From Rhizobium herbae (lineage in GTDB: Bacteria; Pseudomonadota; Alphaproteobacteria; Rhizobiales; Rhizobiaceae), in contig NZ_JAGGJV010000006.1 in the NCBI RefSeq assembly GCF_017873135.1, positions 372,001-436,000 on the forward strand: 64,000 nucleotides of DNA, written 5' to 3'. Position 1 is the stretch's first letter, and the number at the start of each line of letters is the position of its first letter. Both the position numbers and the translations under genes were made by a program. This document shows, in pieces, positions 19,685 through 28,131 of this stretch. Under the pieces are notes generated by a model. That model was given only the letters and a program-made list of their open reading frames with translations. It ran no database searches and was not told the DNA's origin.

Positions 19685-20192
19685 CAAAAGCCCGGAGACG
19701 CTGACGCTTTGGCGCGCTTTCGTGCCGAGATGGGCCTTCGCGCCGCTTTCGGGCGAGGGCGCCGCGCGTTTCGGCGGCCGCTGGAACCCGGTCGGCGTGC
19801 CGACGATCTATGCGGCGCGCGAACTCTCGACGGCCTGGGCGGAGTACAATCAGGGCTTCGTCCAGCACCCGGCGCTGATCACGCAGCTGGAGCTGAAAAG
19901 CGCGGAGCTGGCCGACCTGACCGATGCCACAATGCTTTCCAGTCTCGGGATCTCCGCCGAGATACACCGTTGCGAATGGCGAATGCATCTCGACCGGGGC
20001 GAGGCGCCCGAAACCCATCGACTGCGCGAACGGCTGATCGGTAAGGGGTTCGATGGCGTGGTCTATCCATCCTTCATGTCGCCGGGCGGGACCTGTGTGG
20101 CGCTCTGGCGGTGGAATGCAAAGGATGCGCCACGGCTCGACGTGATCGATCCGGATGGACGCCTGCCGAAGACGCCGGCATCCTGGATTTGA
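19677..20192 (+). CDS. RES domain toxin (NAD+-degrading type)
   Basis: A 171-residue RES-domain protein. Family hallmarks are the Arg-containing GGRWNPVGVPTIYAARELSTAWAEY and the later VVYPSFMSPGGTCVALWR, with the Ser region of the R-E-S triad. Characterised members deplete NAD+ by phosphorolysis or hydrolysis when freed from antitoxin. The ORF appears complete and intact, with the antitoxin immediately upstream. It lies between the leucine operon and a desaturase gene, with no transposase close by. Confidence 0.92.
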   Translation: MPDKSPETLTLWRAFVPRWAFAPLSGEGAARFGGRWNPVGVPTIYAARELSTAWAEYNQGFVQHPALITQLELKSAELADLTDATMLSSLGISAEIHRCEWRMHLDRGEAPETHRLRERLIGKGFDGVVYPSFMSPGGTCVALWRWNAKDAPRLDVIDPDGRLPKTPASWI

Positions 20193-20349
20193 TCGGTCTT
20201 CGCTAGCTGGTGCTCTCGCCAAAAGCTTCGCGCGCGGCTATTGAAATCGAACGATTTTTCCTCGATTAGCCCACAAAATAAATAAACATAATTATCTAAT
20301 TCGACCGCCGGGATGTAATTTCTCTCAACTCCTGGGGGAATAGCAGCGC

Positions 20350-21270
20350 ATGTCCGATAGACTGTCCTACGTCATCAAGGTCCCTGCGCGCCGCGTGGAA
20401 TGGCCGACCGTCATTCTGGCCGCAACGATCCATGGCGGCTTTCTGGCGCTGACCTTCTGGTGGCATGCCCTGCCGCTGATCGTCGTTGCGCTTGCCGGCG
20501 GCTGGCTGATCGCCTGGCATGGGTCATTGCAGCATGAAGTCATTCATGGGCATCCGACAGGCAACCAGCGGATCAACGATGCCATCGGGTCGATACCGCT
20601 TTCGCTCTGGCTGCCCTACGAGATTTATCGGGAAAGCCATCTGGAGCATCATCGCGACGAGCATCTGACGGACCCGATCGAAGATCCGGAATCCTCCTAT
20701 TTCACCAGAACGGCCTGGGAGAGCCTTGGTGGCACGGGACGATTGCTCGCCCGCTGGAACACGACATTGCTCGGGCGGCTGACCATCGGACCGGCCGTCA
20801 TGCTCCTGAGCTTTCTGGCGCAGGAGTTACGGCTTGTGCGGGCGGGAGAGCCCGGCCGGGCCAGAATCTGGGCGATCCATCTTGCGGGCGTCGCCGTCGT
20901 GCTGCTCTGGGTCGTGGTTGTCTGCGGCATGCCGTTCTGGCTCTATTTCCTCGGCTTCGTCTATCTGGGGGCGGCGATGACGCGGCTGAGGTCCTATGCC
21001 GAGCATCGTTATGCCGAGCGGCACGAGGAGCGCACCGCGATCGTCGAGAACAGCCATCTGTTCGGATTGCTGTTTCTGTACAACAACCTGCATGTGCTGC
21101 ATCACCTGCGGCCGGGCATTTCCTGGTACCGTCTGCCAACCGTCTATCGCCAGAACCGCGAGACCCTGATCGGCTCGAACGGCGGGCTGGTCTACAACAG
21201 CTACTGGGATATCGCGCGACGGTTTTTCCTGAAACCGCACGACAACCCGACACATCCCGGACACTCCTGA
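20350..21270 (+). CDS. Membrane fatty acid desaturase
   Basis: A 306-residue integral membrane desaturase/hydroxylase. The three His boxes are present: HEVIHGH near residue 60, HLEHHRDEH near 98 (HxxHH), and HVLHHLRPG near 252. Long hydrophobic segments lie between them. It introduces a double bond or hydroxyl into an acyl chain or related lipid; regiochemistry and acceptor cannot be read. The 157-base upstream gap is AT-rich (AATAAATAAACATAATTATC region), consistent with its own promoter. The SD is poor (GGGGG about 12 bases upstream). The next gene is a PhnD-like protein. Confidence 0.87.
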   Translation: MSDRLSYVIKVPARRVEWPTVILAATIHGGFLALTFWWHALPLIVVALAGGWLIAWHGSLQHEVIHGHPTGNQRINDAIGSIPLSLWLPYEIYRESHLEHHRDEHLTDPIEDPESSYFTRTAWESLGGTGRLLARWNTTLLGRLTIGPAVMLLSFLAQELRLVRAGEPGRARIWAIHLAGVAVVLLWVVVVCGMPFWLYFLGFVYLGAAMTRLRSYAEHRYAERHEERTAIVENSHLFGLLFLYNNLHVLHHLRPGISWYRLPTVYRQNRETLIGSNGGLVYNSYWDIARRFFLKPHDNPTHPGHS

Positions 21271-21390
21271 TCCCGCAGGGATATGTTTGAGACCAGGGAG
21301 GCGTGGCGAAATCTGCGCGAGCGACGATATCGAGCCGGTCGATTTGTGTTATTCACGCCATCGCGGCCTGCTATTTGTGAAAGTCCCTGA

Positions 21391-22200
21391 ATGCGCCTTG
21401 CGAGCCTTGCCATGTACACCAGCCCGCCACCGCTCGCCGAGGCGACGGCGGTTTTATGGCGGTTCCTCAGTGACGCCCTGAAGCAGGTTGGTCTTGAGGG
21501 CGTTCCAGACAAGCTGGACACATCCGTGCGCTACAACGAGGCCTGGACGCATCCCGACCTGTTGCTGGCCCAGACCTGCGGTTTTCCCTATGTCAAACAC
21601 CTGCGCGGCAAGGTGCGGCTGGTGGCGACGCCGGTCTACGGGCATCCCGGCTGTGACGGGCCGTTCAAGTGCAGTTTCATCGTTGTCGCCAAGGAATCGG
21701 ACGCCCGGTCGCTTGACGACCTGTGGGGCTTGCGGGCGGCAATCAACGAGCCGGACAGCAATTCCGGCGTCAACCTGTTGCGCGCCGCCATTGCGCCGCT
21801 TTCCCGCAACGGCCGGTTCTTTTCCTCGGTGATCGCAACCGGCGGGCATCGCAACAGCATTGCGGCGATCACAGCCGGCAAGGCGGACGTGGCGGCGATC
21901 GACTGCGTCACCTATGGCAACGTGCTGCGGTTCGATCCGGGGAGCCTTGCTGGTGTTCGCATCCTTGCCGAAACGGTCAGGGGGCCGGGGTTGCCGTTCA
22001 TCACACGCGCCGACGCTTCCGACGAGGAAATCGTGCTGCTGCGGCAAGTCCTGCGGCAGGCGATCACGGAGCCTTTGCTGGAGACTGCTCGCAATGTGCT
22101 GTCGTTGAAGGATTTCGCGGTTCTTTCCGATGCCGATTACGAACCGCTAGCCGAACTTGAGCGGCAGGCACAGCGGCTGGGTTATCCCGCCATCGCCTGA
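21391..22200 (+). CDS. PhnD-like solute-binding-fold protein without signal peptide
   Basis: A 269-residue protein of the phosphate/phosphonate-binding (PhnD, COG3221) fold. Typical features are MYTSPPPLAEATAVLWRFL, TCGFPYVKHLRGKVRLVATP, DLWGLRAAINEPDSNSG and a later ATGGHRNSIAAITAGKADVAAIDCVTY. The N-terminus MRLASLA lacks a signal peptide or lipobox, and no ABC permease or ATPase gene adjoins. It may therefore be a cytoplasmic sensor or binding protein rather than a transporter subunit. ATG 21412 is an alternative start. It converges on the GH2 gene with a shared hairpin at 22202. Confidence 0.75.
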   Translation: MRLASLAMYTSPPPLAEATAVLWRFLSDALKQVGLEGVPDKLDTSVRYNEAWTHPDLLLAQTCGFPYVKHLRGKVRLVATPVYGHPGCDGPFKCSFIVVAKESDARSLDDLWGLRAAINEPDSNSGVNLLRAAIAPLSRNGRFFSSVIATGGHRNSIAAITAGKADVAAIDCVTYGNVLRFDPGSLAGVRILAETVRGPGLPFITRADASDEEIVLLRQVLRQAITEPLLETARNVLSLKDFAVLSDADYEPLAELERQAQRLGYPAIA

Positions 22201-22201
22201 T

Positions 22202-22229
22202 ATCCGTCGCCTGATGCCGGGCGACGGAT
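22202..22229. terminator. Bidirectional hairpin between convergent genes
   Basis: ATCCGTCGCC and GGCGACGGAT form a perfect 10-base stem with an 8-base loop immediately after the PhnD-like stop and before the GH2 stop. There is no long T tract on either side, so it may act as a weak or Rho-assisted terminator. Confidence 0.55.
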
Positions 22230-22240
22230 GGTCGGCTCAA

Positions 22241-24484
22241 TCAGGCGGCTTGCAGTTCCAGCGTTACGGTTTCGAAGCGGGACGATGAGGCGGTGAGCGT
22301 GATCGCTCCGGGCGTTCCCGTCGTCTCCAGCCAGAAGCCGGTCGTTCCACCCTGGAAGGCGATCGTCTCCGGTCCGATGACGCGGGCCGGGCCATCGACC
22401 GTGATCGTCACGACATCATTCAGGAAGGGCAGGCGGGCGCCGACCTGGTCCAGTGCGCGGACGATCACGCGGGTGCTGTCGCGTCCCTTTGCCTTCAGCA
22501 CCTGCCGGTCGGGGCGGATGTCGAGCGTCGTCGGTAGCGGATTGGCGACCATGTGAAGTTCGGACACGGGCTTGCCGCCGAGATAGCCGGTGAAGAAGCC
22601 GTCCTCCCATTTCAGGCCCCAGACGCCGAGTTCGTCATTGCTGAAATGCCGGTGGTCGATAACGACGGGTGGGTGCGGCAGATGCGGGAAATTCTCCCGA
22701 TCCGGGCCGATCCGCTTGGTCAGCGACCCGTAGCGCAGTTCGACCTCGTCGCAATTGGTGAGGATGATCAAGGGCAGCACGCCGCCGATGCTGCGCTCGC
22801 CGCGCGCCCAGTAGGTGACTGGCTTCAGGATCACCTCGTCGGCGGGATCGCACTGGCTGGCATAGACATAGGCTGCGAATTTCGGCTCTCGGAACATGTC
22901 GAGCACGCCGTGATAGCAGATGCGGTCGCCGGAGCCGAAATCCTGGTGGGTGTTGTAGTCGAACATGCACCAGCCGATGGCGCCGGAAATCGACGGATCG
23001 GCATGGGCGGCGTTGAGCACCTCCAGATGGCGGCGGACATGCTCGGCCTGGCGCTGCTCCGCATCGTGGATCTTCGTCGGGTACATGTGCCCGCCGAACT
23101 CGGTAATCAGATAGGGCACGTTGCGCGACAGGCCGGTGCATTCCTGCTGGCTGCGCAGCGCCGTGCGCGGCCGGTTGGCACCGGGCAGTTCCTCGTTGCC
23201 GAGGATGAAGTCGTTCATGGTGTAGACGTCTTCGAGCAGTTCGCTGTCGGTGATGTAGCGCACGCCGCCGGTCTGGCGCGTCGGGTCGAGTTCGCGGGCG
23301 AGGCGGTTGGTTTCGGTGTAGAAAGTATGGTCGTCGAGGGATTCGTTGATGCGCACGCCCCAGATGACGATCGACGGATGGTTCCAGTCGCGCTCGATCA
23401 TCCGGCGGACGTTGCGGATCGATTCCTGCTTCCATTCCGCGTCGCCGATATGCTGCCAGCCGGGAATTTCCTCGAACACCAACAAGCCGATGCGGTCGCA
23501 TTGATCGAGGAACCATGTCGACTGCGGGTAATGCGAGGTGCGCACCAGATTGCACTTCAGCATGTTCTTCAGGATATCCGCGTCGCCTTCCTGCGCGGCG
23601 CGGCCCATGGCGTAGCCGACATAGGGGAAGGACTGGTGGCGATTGAGGCCGCGGATTTTCAACGGCTTGCCGTTGAGGCGGAAGCCTTCCGGTGTGAACT
23701 CGGCGGTGCGGAAGCCGAAATGGGAGGAAGTGATGTCCGTTCCGTGGGCCGAGGTCAGGGTGACCGCGATCTTGTAGAGAACGGGGTTGTCGAGGGTCCA
23801 CAGGTCGAGGCCGGGGAGGTCGCCGATGGTCAGTGTAACGCTGTTGCCATCCGTTCCGGCAGAGACACTGGCGAGAGTTTCGCCCGCAGCGTTCTTCAAC
23901 TCGATATCGACCGTGCCGGTGAAGGCAAGGCCTTGCGGGTTGTTCAGATCACAGCGAACCGAAACGGATTTGGCATCCGCCAGCACATTGGCCGTCTCGA
24001 TCTTGATATTGGCAATGGAAACCGGGGCAGTGACCTTCAGCCAGACATCGCGGTAGATGCCGGCATAGGTGAGGTAGTCGATACGGCCGCCGAAGGGCGG
24101 GATTGACGGGTTCTCGCTGCCGTCGATCTTGACGGCAATCAGGTTGTCGCCCTGTTTCAGGAGACCCGTCAGCCGCGCTTCGAAAGGCGTGTAGCCGTCC
24201 TTGTGGGCGATGATCTTCTCGCCGTTCAGATAGACAACGGAATCGGCCATCGCCGCATCGAAGACGAGCGAGACCTCGCGATTGGCGAAATCCGGCTGCC
24301 AGGCGAGGATCTTCTGGTAGGTGAAGGCGTGTTGATAGCTGGTCTCGTCGAAATAGTTGAACGGCAGCTCGACGGCGTTGTGCGGCAGGCTGATAGCCTG
24401 TCCCTCACGGTAGGTTTTTGCGAGGTCGGGTGAAAAGCCTTCGTGGAAGGTCCAGTTCTCATTGAAATTGGCAAGGATACGCAT
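22241..24484 (-). CDS. Glycoside hydrolase family 2 (beta-galactosidase/beta-glucuronidase type)
   Basis: A 747-residue GH2 enzyme with sugar-binding, immunoglobulin-like and TIM-barrel domains in order. The acid/base is in WGVRINES near residue 380 and the nucleophile in LITEFGGHMYP near 460. No signal peptide is seen (MRILANFNENWTFHEGF), so it acts on imported oligosaccharide in the cytoplasm. AGGAAA precedes the ATG at 24484. Last gene of the minus-strand set Gfo-LacI-GH2, divergent from an ABC importer. The exact linkage (beta-galactoside, beta-glucuronide or other) is not resolved. Confidence 0.92.
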   Translation of the reverse strand: MRILANFNENWTFHEGFSPDLAKTYREGQAISLPHNAVELPFNYFDETSYQHAFTYQKILAWQPDFANREVSLVFDAAMADSVVYLNGEKIIAHKDGYTPFEARLTGLLKQGDNLIAVKIDGSENPSIPPFGGRIDYLTYAGIYRDVWLKVTAPVSIANIKIETANVLADAKSVSVRCDLNNPQGLAFTGTVDIELKNAAGETLASVSAGTDGNSVTLTIGDLPGLDLWTLDNPVLYKIAVTLTSAHGTDITSSHFGFRTAEFTPEGFRLNGKPLKIRGLNRHQSFPYVGYAMGRAAQEGDADILKNMLKCNLVRTSHYPQSTWFLDQCDRIGLLVFEEIPGWQHIGDAEWKQESIRNVRRMIERDWNHPSIVIWGVRINESLDDHTFYTETNRLARELDPTRQTGGVRYITDSELLEDVYTMNDFILGNEELPGANRPRTALRSQQECTGLSRNVPYLITEFGGHMYPTKIHDAEQRQAEHVRRHLEVLNAAHADPSISGAIGWCMFDYNTHQDFGSGDRICYHGVLDMFREPKFAAYVYASQCDPADEVILKPVTYWARGERSIGGVLPLIILTNCDEVELRYGSLTKRIGPDRENFPHLPHPPVVIDHRHFSNDELGVWGLKWEDGFFTGYLGGKPVSELHMVANPLPTTLDIRPDRQVLKAKGRDSTRVIVRALDQVGARLPFLNDVVTITVDGPARVIGPETIAFQGGTTGFWLETTGTPGAITLTASSSRFETVTLELQAA

Positions 24485-24518
24485 TGCGGTTTCCTGTGTT
24501 CGGGTCTGTTTGGAGGTT

Positions 24519-25508
24519 TCAGGCCGTGGTGCCCCAGCGGGCCTTGCAGGTGAGGGTGATGCTGTGCGGACCTTCAAGATCCGCGTCGTGACGGTCGATC
24601 AGGTCTACCACGGCATCCATGAAGGCGGCATGATCGAGGCTGAGCGTCGTGAGATCATGACAGTCCCAGGCAGCCATGGCGATGCCGTCCTGCCCGACGA
24701 TGGCGAGATCATCCGGCGTATTGCGGTTGAGTACGCGACGGGCGGCATCGCGGGCGCCGATCGCCATGACGTCGTTGCCGCAGATGAGCGCATCGGCCTT
24801 GGAGCGGTGCAGCAGCAAAACCGCTTCCTTGAAGCCGGAATCATAGGAATAGTCGCCATAGGCATCCGCCTCGAAAGCCATGCCGTGCCTGGCCAGCGCA
24901 TCGGCGAACCATTTGCGGCGCAGCTTGTCGATCCAGCTGGACGACGTGCCGGAGAGATAGGCGAAGCGCTTTTTGCCGTCCTTGACTATCTTGTCGATGA
25001 TCTCGCCGGCTGCCGCCGATCCGTCTATGCGAATATGCGAGACGCTGTCATTTTCCAGCGGCTCGAAGGAAACGATGATCGGGCGTGTCGTGTGGAAGAT
25101 TTCGACGGCGTCCTGCATCGACACCATGTCGGAAAACACGACGACATGATCCACCTGATAGGTGGAAGCCAGCCGCATCAGCTGCAAACGGTCGGTATGG
25201 TCGGCGCAGCAGAGAATGATCGGCAGCAGCTGCTTGGCCTGCAGGCGATGGACGAGCAGCTGCTGCTCTTCCGCCTCGCAAGGGTTGCCGATGGCGTTGA
25301 CGACGAGGGCGACGAGGCGGGAGCGCTGGTTGTTGAGCGAGCGGGCAATGGCGTTCGGCTGGTAGCCATGTTCGCGGGCAACCGCGAGGATGCGGTCGCG
25401 GGTGGCGCCACCGATGCGGCTATCGGGTGAAAAGGCGCGGGAAATCGTGGCGGACGACACGCCGGCCAGCTTTGCCAGTTCCTTCGACGTGATCCGCTTC
25501 CTGCTCAT
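24519..25508 (-). CDS. LacI family transcriptional regulator
   Basis: A 329-residue LacI/GalR protein. N-terminal HTH: TSKELAKLAGVSSATISRAF, with hinge helix NAIARSLNNQRSRLVALVV. A periplasmic-binding-like effector domain follows. The start at 25508 is preferred, with GGTGGA about 9 bases upstream; ATG 25517 is possible. It lies between an oxidoreductase gene and the GH2 gene on the same strand. It probably represses both this operon and the divergent ABC importer through the dyad(s) at 26557-26618. The inducer is presumably the imported sugar. Confidence 0.92.
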   Translation of the reverse strand: MSRKRITSKELAKLAGVSSATISRAFSPDSRIGGATRDRILAVAREHGYQPNAIARSLNNQRSRLVALVVNAIGNPCEAEEQQLLVHRLQAKQLLPIILCCADHTDRLQLMRLASTYQVDHVVVFSDMVSMQDAVEIFHTTRPIIVSFEPLENDSVSHIRIDGSAAAGEIIDKIVKDGKKRFAYLSGTSSSWIDKLRRKWFADALARHGMAFEADAYGDYSYDSGFKEAVLLLHRSKADALICGNDVMAIGARDAARRVLNRNTPDDLAIVGQDGIAMAAWDCHDLTTLSLDHAAFMDAVVDLIDRHDADLEGPHSITLTCKARWGTTA

Positions 25509-25528
25509 GCCTGCCATTCCACCCGGTT

Positions 25529-26536
25529 TCAGGCAGCATCGATGAAGACGGACTGGCCGTCGGATGCTGCCGATTGCTTGATTGCATCCCACAGCCTGGC
25601 GAAGCGCAAGCCCATTTCAACCGAGCCTGAGTTTTCCAACAGGCCAGCGCGGATGGCGAGGAAGTTTTTCATCGGATTGCCGAGGATTTCCGCCTCTTCG
25701 CGGGTTCCGGGTTTGCCTTCAAGGCTGATCTCGCGCCAGCCGCCCCAGGCGTCGATACGCACGATCGCCTTCGAATAGAAAAAGGTGAGATGTGACGCAC
25801 AACCGGGAGGTCCTTCGCCGGCGGCGGTCAGTGTCGCCAGTGCGCCGTTCTTCAGCCGGGCGGAGACGGCGGTGACGATATCGACGGCCGTGCCGCGATT
25901 GTTCATGTAGGCGGAGACGCGGTCGAAGTCGGAATTGGCCAGCATGCAGACGGTGTTCATCATGTGGGCGCCGGTATCGAACATGAAGCCGCCGCCGGAA
26001 ATTGCCGGCTGCTGTTTCCAGTGGCCGGCATAATTGCTCGCCCAGCTTTCCCAGATGGTTCCGGCAATGGCGATCAGTTCGCCGAACTCGCCCGCTTCTG
26101 CGCGCTTGCAGGTATCCAGCACCAGCGGCGAGAGGCCGCCCTGGAAGGCGGTGACGATCAGGACGCCGGATTTCTTCTGCGCGGCAATCAGCGTTTCGGC
26201 TTCCGCGACGGTCGTCACCATCGGCTTTTCGAGGAAGATATCGAGCCCGGCTTCGGCGACGGCGGTTGCCTGCTCCGCGTGGAAGGCGTGCGGGGTGGAG
26301 ATGTAGATCGCATCCATCTCGTCGCGGCAGGCCGACAGCATCTCGCGATAATCCGTGAAGCATCGCGGGGCAGGCGCACCCGTCGCGGTCACGATATCGA
26401 CGAGCCGCTGGCGCGAGGCCTCGGTGACATCGGCGAGCGCGACGAAGGTGATCTCCGGCATGGCCGCCCAGCTCTGCGCATATTCGGCTGCTTTCAGCCC
26501 GGCGCCGATGACGCCCAGGCGCAGTTTCGATGACAT
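25529..26536 (-). CDS. Gfo/Idh/MocA family oxidoreductase
   Basis: A 335-residue NAD(P)-dependent sugar dehydrogenase of the Gfo/Idh/MocA family. N-terminal Rossmann motif LGVIGAGLKAAEYAQSW. The family EKP motif appears in DIFLEKPMVTTVAEAE near residue 96, and the catalytic region GGGFMFDTGAHMMNT holds the Asp/His pair. GGGAGG precedes the ATG at 26536. First gene of the minus-strand unit. It likely oxidises a sugar released by the GH2 enzyme. The substrate is inferred only from context. Confidence 0.9.
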   Translation of the reverse strand: MSSKLRLGVIGAGLKAAEYAQSWAAMPEITFVALADVTEASRQRLVDIVTATGAPAPRCFTDYREMLSACRDEMDAIYISTPHAFHAEQATAVAEAGLDIFLEKPMVTTVAEAETLIAAQKKSGVLIVTAFQGGLSPLVLDTCKRAEAGEFGELIAIAGTIWESWASNYAGHWKQQPAISGGGFMFDTGAHMMNTVCMLANSDFDRVSAYMNNRGTAVDIVTAVSARLKNGALATLTAAGEGPPGCASHLTFFYSKAIVRIDAWGGWREISLEGKPGTREEAEILGNPMKNFLAIRAGLLENSGSVEMGLRFARLWDAIKQSAASDGQSVFIDAA

Positions 26537-26556
26537 GAAAAATCCTCCCGCTGATT

Positions 26557-26618
26557 TTGTGTACACGATTACACAACTGTGAAATTCAAATCAATATGAA
26601 AATAAGTGTTGAATTTCA
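26557..26618. promoter_or_regulatory. Operator dyads in the divergent GH2/ABC promoter region
   Basis: TTGTGTA and TACACAA form a 7-base dyad around CACGAT (26557-26576), only 20 bases upstream of the minus-strand oxidoreductase start. A second perfect inverted repeat follows: TGAAATTCAA at 26580-26589 and TTGAATTTCA at 26609-26618, with a 19-base spacer. Both lie in the AT-rich gap 26537-26736 between the divergent transcription units. They are the natural binding sites for the adjacent LacI regulator, though which dyad it uses is not known. Confidence 0.5.
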
Positions 26619-26736
26619 TATCTTTAATTTCTCATGGAGTGACTTATGAAAATCACTATTGCCTCATTTCAGAATACGTGTACATTTTTTCATGCGGCGC
26701 TGGAGGGCACCGTGAGGAGAAATGGGAGGATAATCC

Positions 26737-28029
26737 GTGAACAGAACGGTATTGGTGGGCCTGTGTGCCATCACGCTCGGCGCATTCGCGACGCTGGCGC
26801 AGGCAGAGACGATCCGCATTGCAAACCACGGTCAGGCTGGCATCAACGCCATGAAGTCGACCGTCGCAAGAATCGAGAAGAAATACGGCATCACCGTCGA
26901 GGTCGTGGAATATCCCTCGCCCGACAAGGACTACATGACCAAGCTCCTGACCGAGCTCGGCGCCGGCAACGCGCCCGACATATTCTCCGCGCCGACCACG
27001 GCCTACGTTGCCGATATGGTGGCAGCCGGTTATCTCGCGCCGATTACCGCCGAGTTCAAGGCCTGGGATGGCTACGCAAACTTTTATGACGTCGCCAAGC
27101 AGCTGGCGGTCAGCCCGGACGGCGAGACCTATGTCATGCCGTTCATGCTCGGCATCCAGGAAATCTATTTCCGCCGCGACGTTCTCGACAAGGCCGGCAT
27201 TTCGACCGAGCAGCCGAAGGACTGGGCCGATCTGCTGGCACGGGCCGCCGAAATCAAGGAAAAGACCGGCGCCTATGGTCTGCTGTTTCCGGCCGGCGTC
27301 AGCTGGGGTACCGGCGCGTTCGACGAAGGCTTCCAGCACTTGCTGGTCGGCTCCAAGACGCCGCAGCTGGCAACCGAAGATGGCAAGCTCGACCTGACGG
27401 GCGAGGGCGTCAAGGACGTGTTCGGCGTCTACAAGGAACTGATCGACAAGGACCTGATGCCGACGCAGCCGCTGCTCGGGCCTGAGCCCTGGGTCATTCC
27501 GAAATACCAGATGTTCCCGGAAGGCAGGCTGGCAGCAACGACTTGCGGTTCATGGTGCTACATTTTCGACTGGGGCCGCGAGAGCAAGAACCCGATCCCG
27601 GATGTCGAAAAGGCTGTCGGAACCTGGACCATTCCGGGTCAGACCGGCGGACAATATGTGCTCGCCAACCTGGCTGCTCCGTGGGGCGTCAACTCCAAGG
27701 CTGAAAACCTGGAACTGGCCAAGAAGGTGCTGATGGAAATCGGCTCGGTCGAGACACAGGTGTCCTACGCTGCGCAGATCGGCAATATCCCGGCCAGCAA
27801 GGCAGCGGCGCAGGATCCGGAGTTCCAGAAGCTGACCGAACTGCTGCCGATCCATGCGGCGGCTGAAAACGGCGTCTACCTGAAACAGGCTGCCGGTTTT
27901 GCCACCGTCGCCGAAGGTGTCGCCCGCGCTACCGAAGCGCTGCTGCGCAAGGAAACCGATGCGGCCGGCGCGCAAGCGATCCTCGTCGACTATGCACGCG
28001 AAATCCTGGGCGAAGAAGCGGTCAAATAA
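26737..28029 (+). CDS. ABC sugar importer, extracellular solute-binding protein
   Basis: A 430-residue family 1 (MalE-type) binding protein. It has a clear signal peptide (MNRTVLVGLCAITLGAFATLAQA, cleavage after AQA). GTG start at 26737 with GGGAGGA directly upstream. The core has PDIFSAPTTAYVADM and a ligand-pocket region PFMLGIQEIYFRRDV typical of oligosaccharide binders. First gene of a plus-strand operon: SBP, two permeases, ATPase, ThuA. It is probably induced with the divergent GH2 locus. A strong hairpin follows the gene at 28055. Confidence 0.92.
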   Translation: MNRTVLVGLCAITLGAFATLAQAETIRIANHGQAGINAMKSTVARIEKKYGITVEVVEYPSPDKDYMTKLLTELGAGNAPDIFSAPTTAYVADMVAAGYLAPITAEFKAWDGYANFYDVAKQLAVSPDGETYVMPFMLGIQEIYFRRDVLDKAGISTEQPKDWADLLARAAEIKEKTGAYGLLFPAGVSWGTGAFDEGFQHLLVGSKTPQLATEDGKLDLTGEGVKDVFGVYKELIDKDLMPTQPLLGPEPWVIPKYQMFPEGRLAATTCGSWCYIFDWGRESKNPIPDVEKAVGTWTIPGQTGGQYVLANLAAPWGVNSKAENLELAKKVLMEIGSVETQVSYAAQIGNIPASKAAAQDPEFQKLTELLPIHAAAENGVYLKQAAGFATVAEGVARATEALLRKETDAAGAQAILVDYAREILGEEAVK

Positions 28030-28054
28030 TCCTCCTGACCGTTGATCATCCAAA

Positions 28055-28117
28055 GGGAGACGCGACCCGCCACCTTAACAAATGGCATTGGCCGCGTCTC
28101 CCCCGCTTTTTCTTTCA
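28055..28117 (+). terminator. Intra-operon hairpin with T tract after the binding-protein gene
   Basis: GGGAGACGCG (28055-28064) and CGCGTCTCCC (28093-28102) form a perfect 10-base stem with a 28-base loop, followed by CCGCTTTTTCTTTC. It resembles an intrinsic terminator with a large loop and lies between the SBP and first permease genes. Partial termination or mRNA stabilisation would give the usual excess of binding protein over membrane subunits. Confidence 0.6.
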
Positions 28118-28131
28118 TGCCGCAGGGTCCC

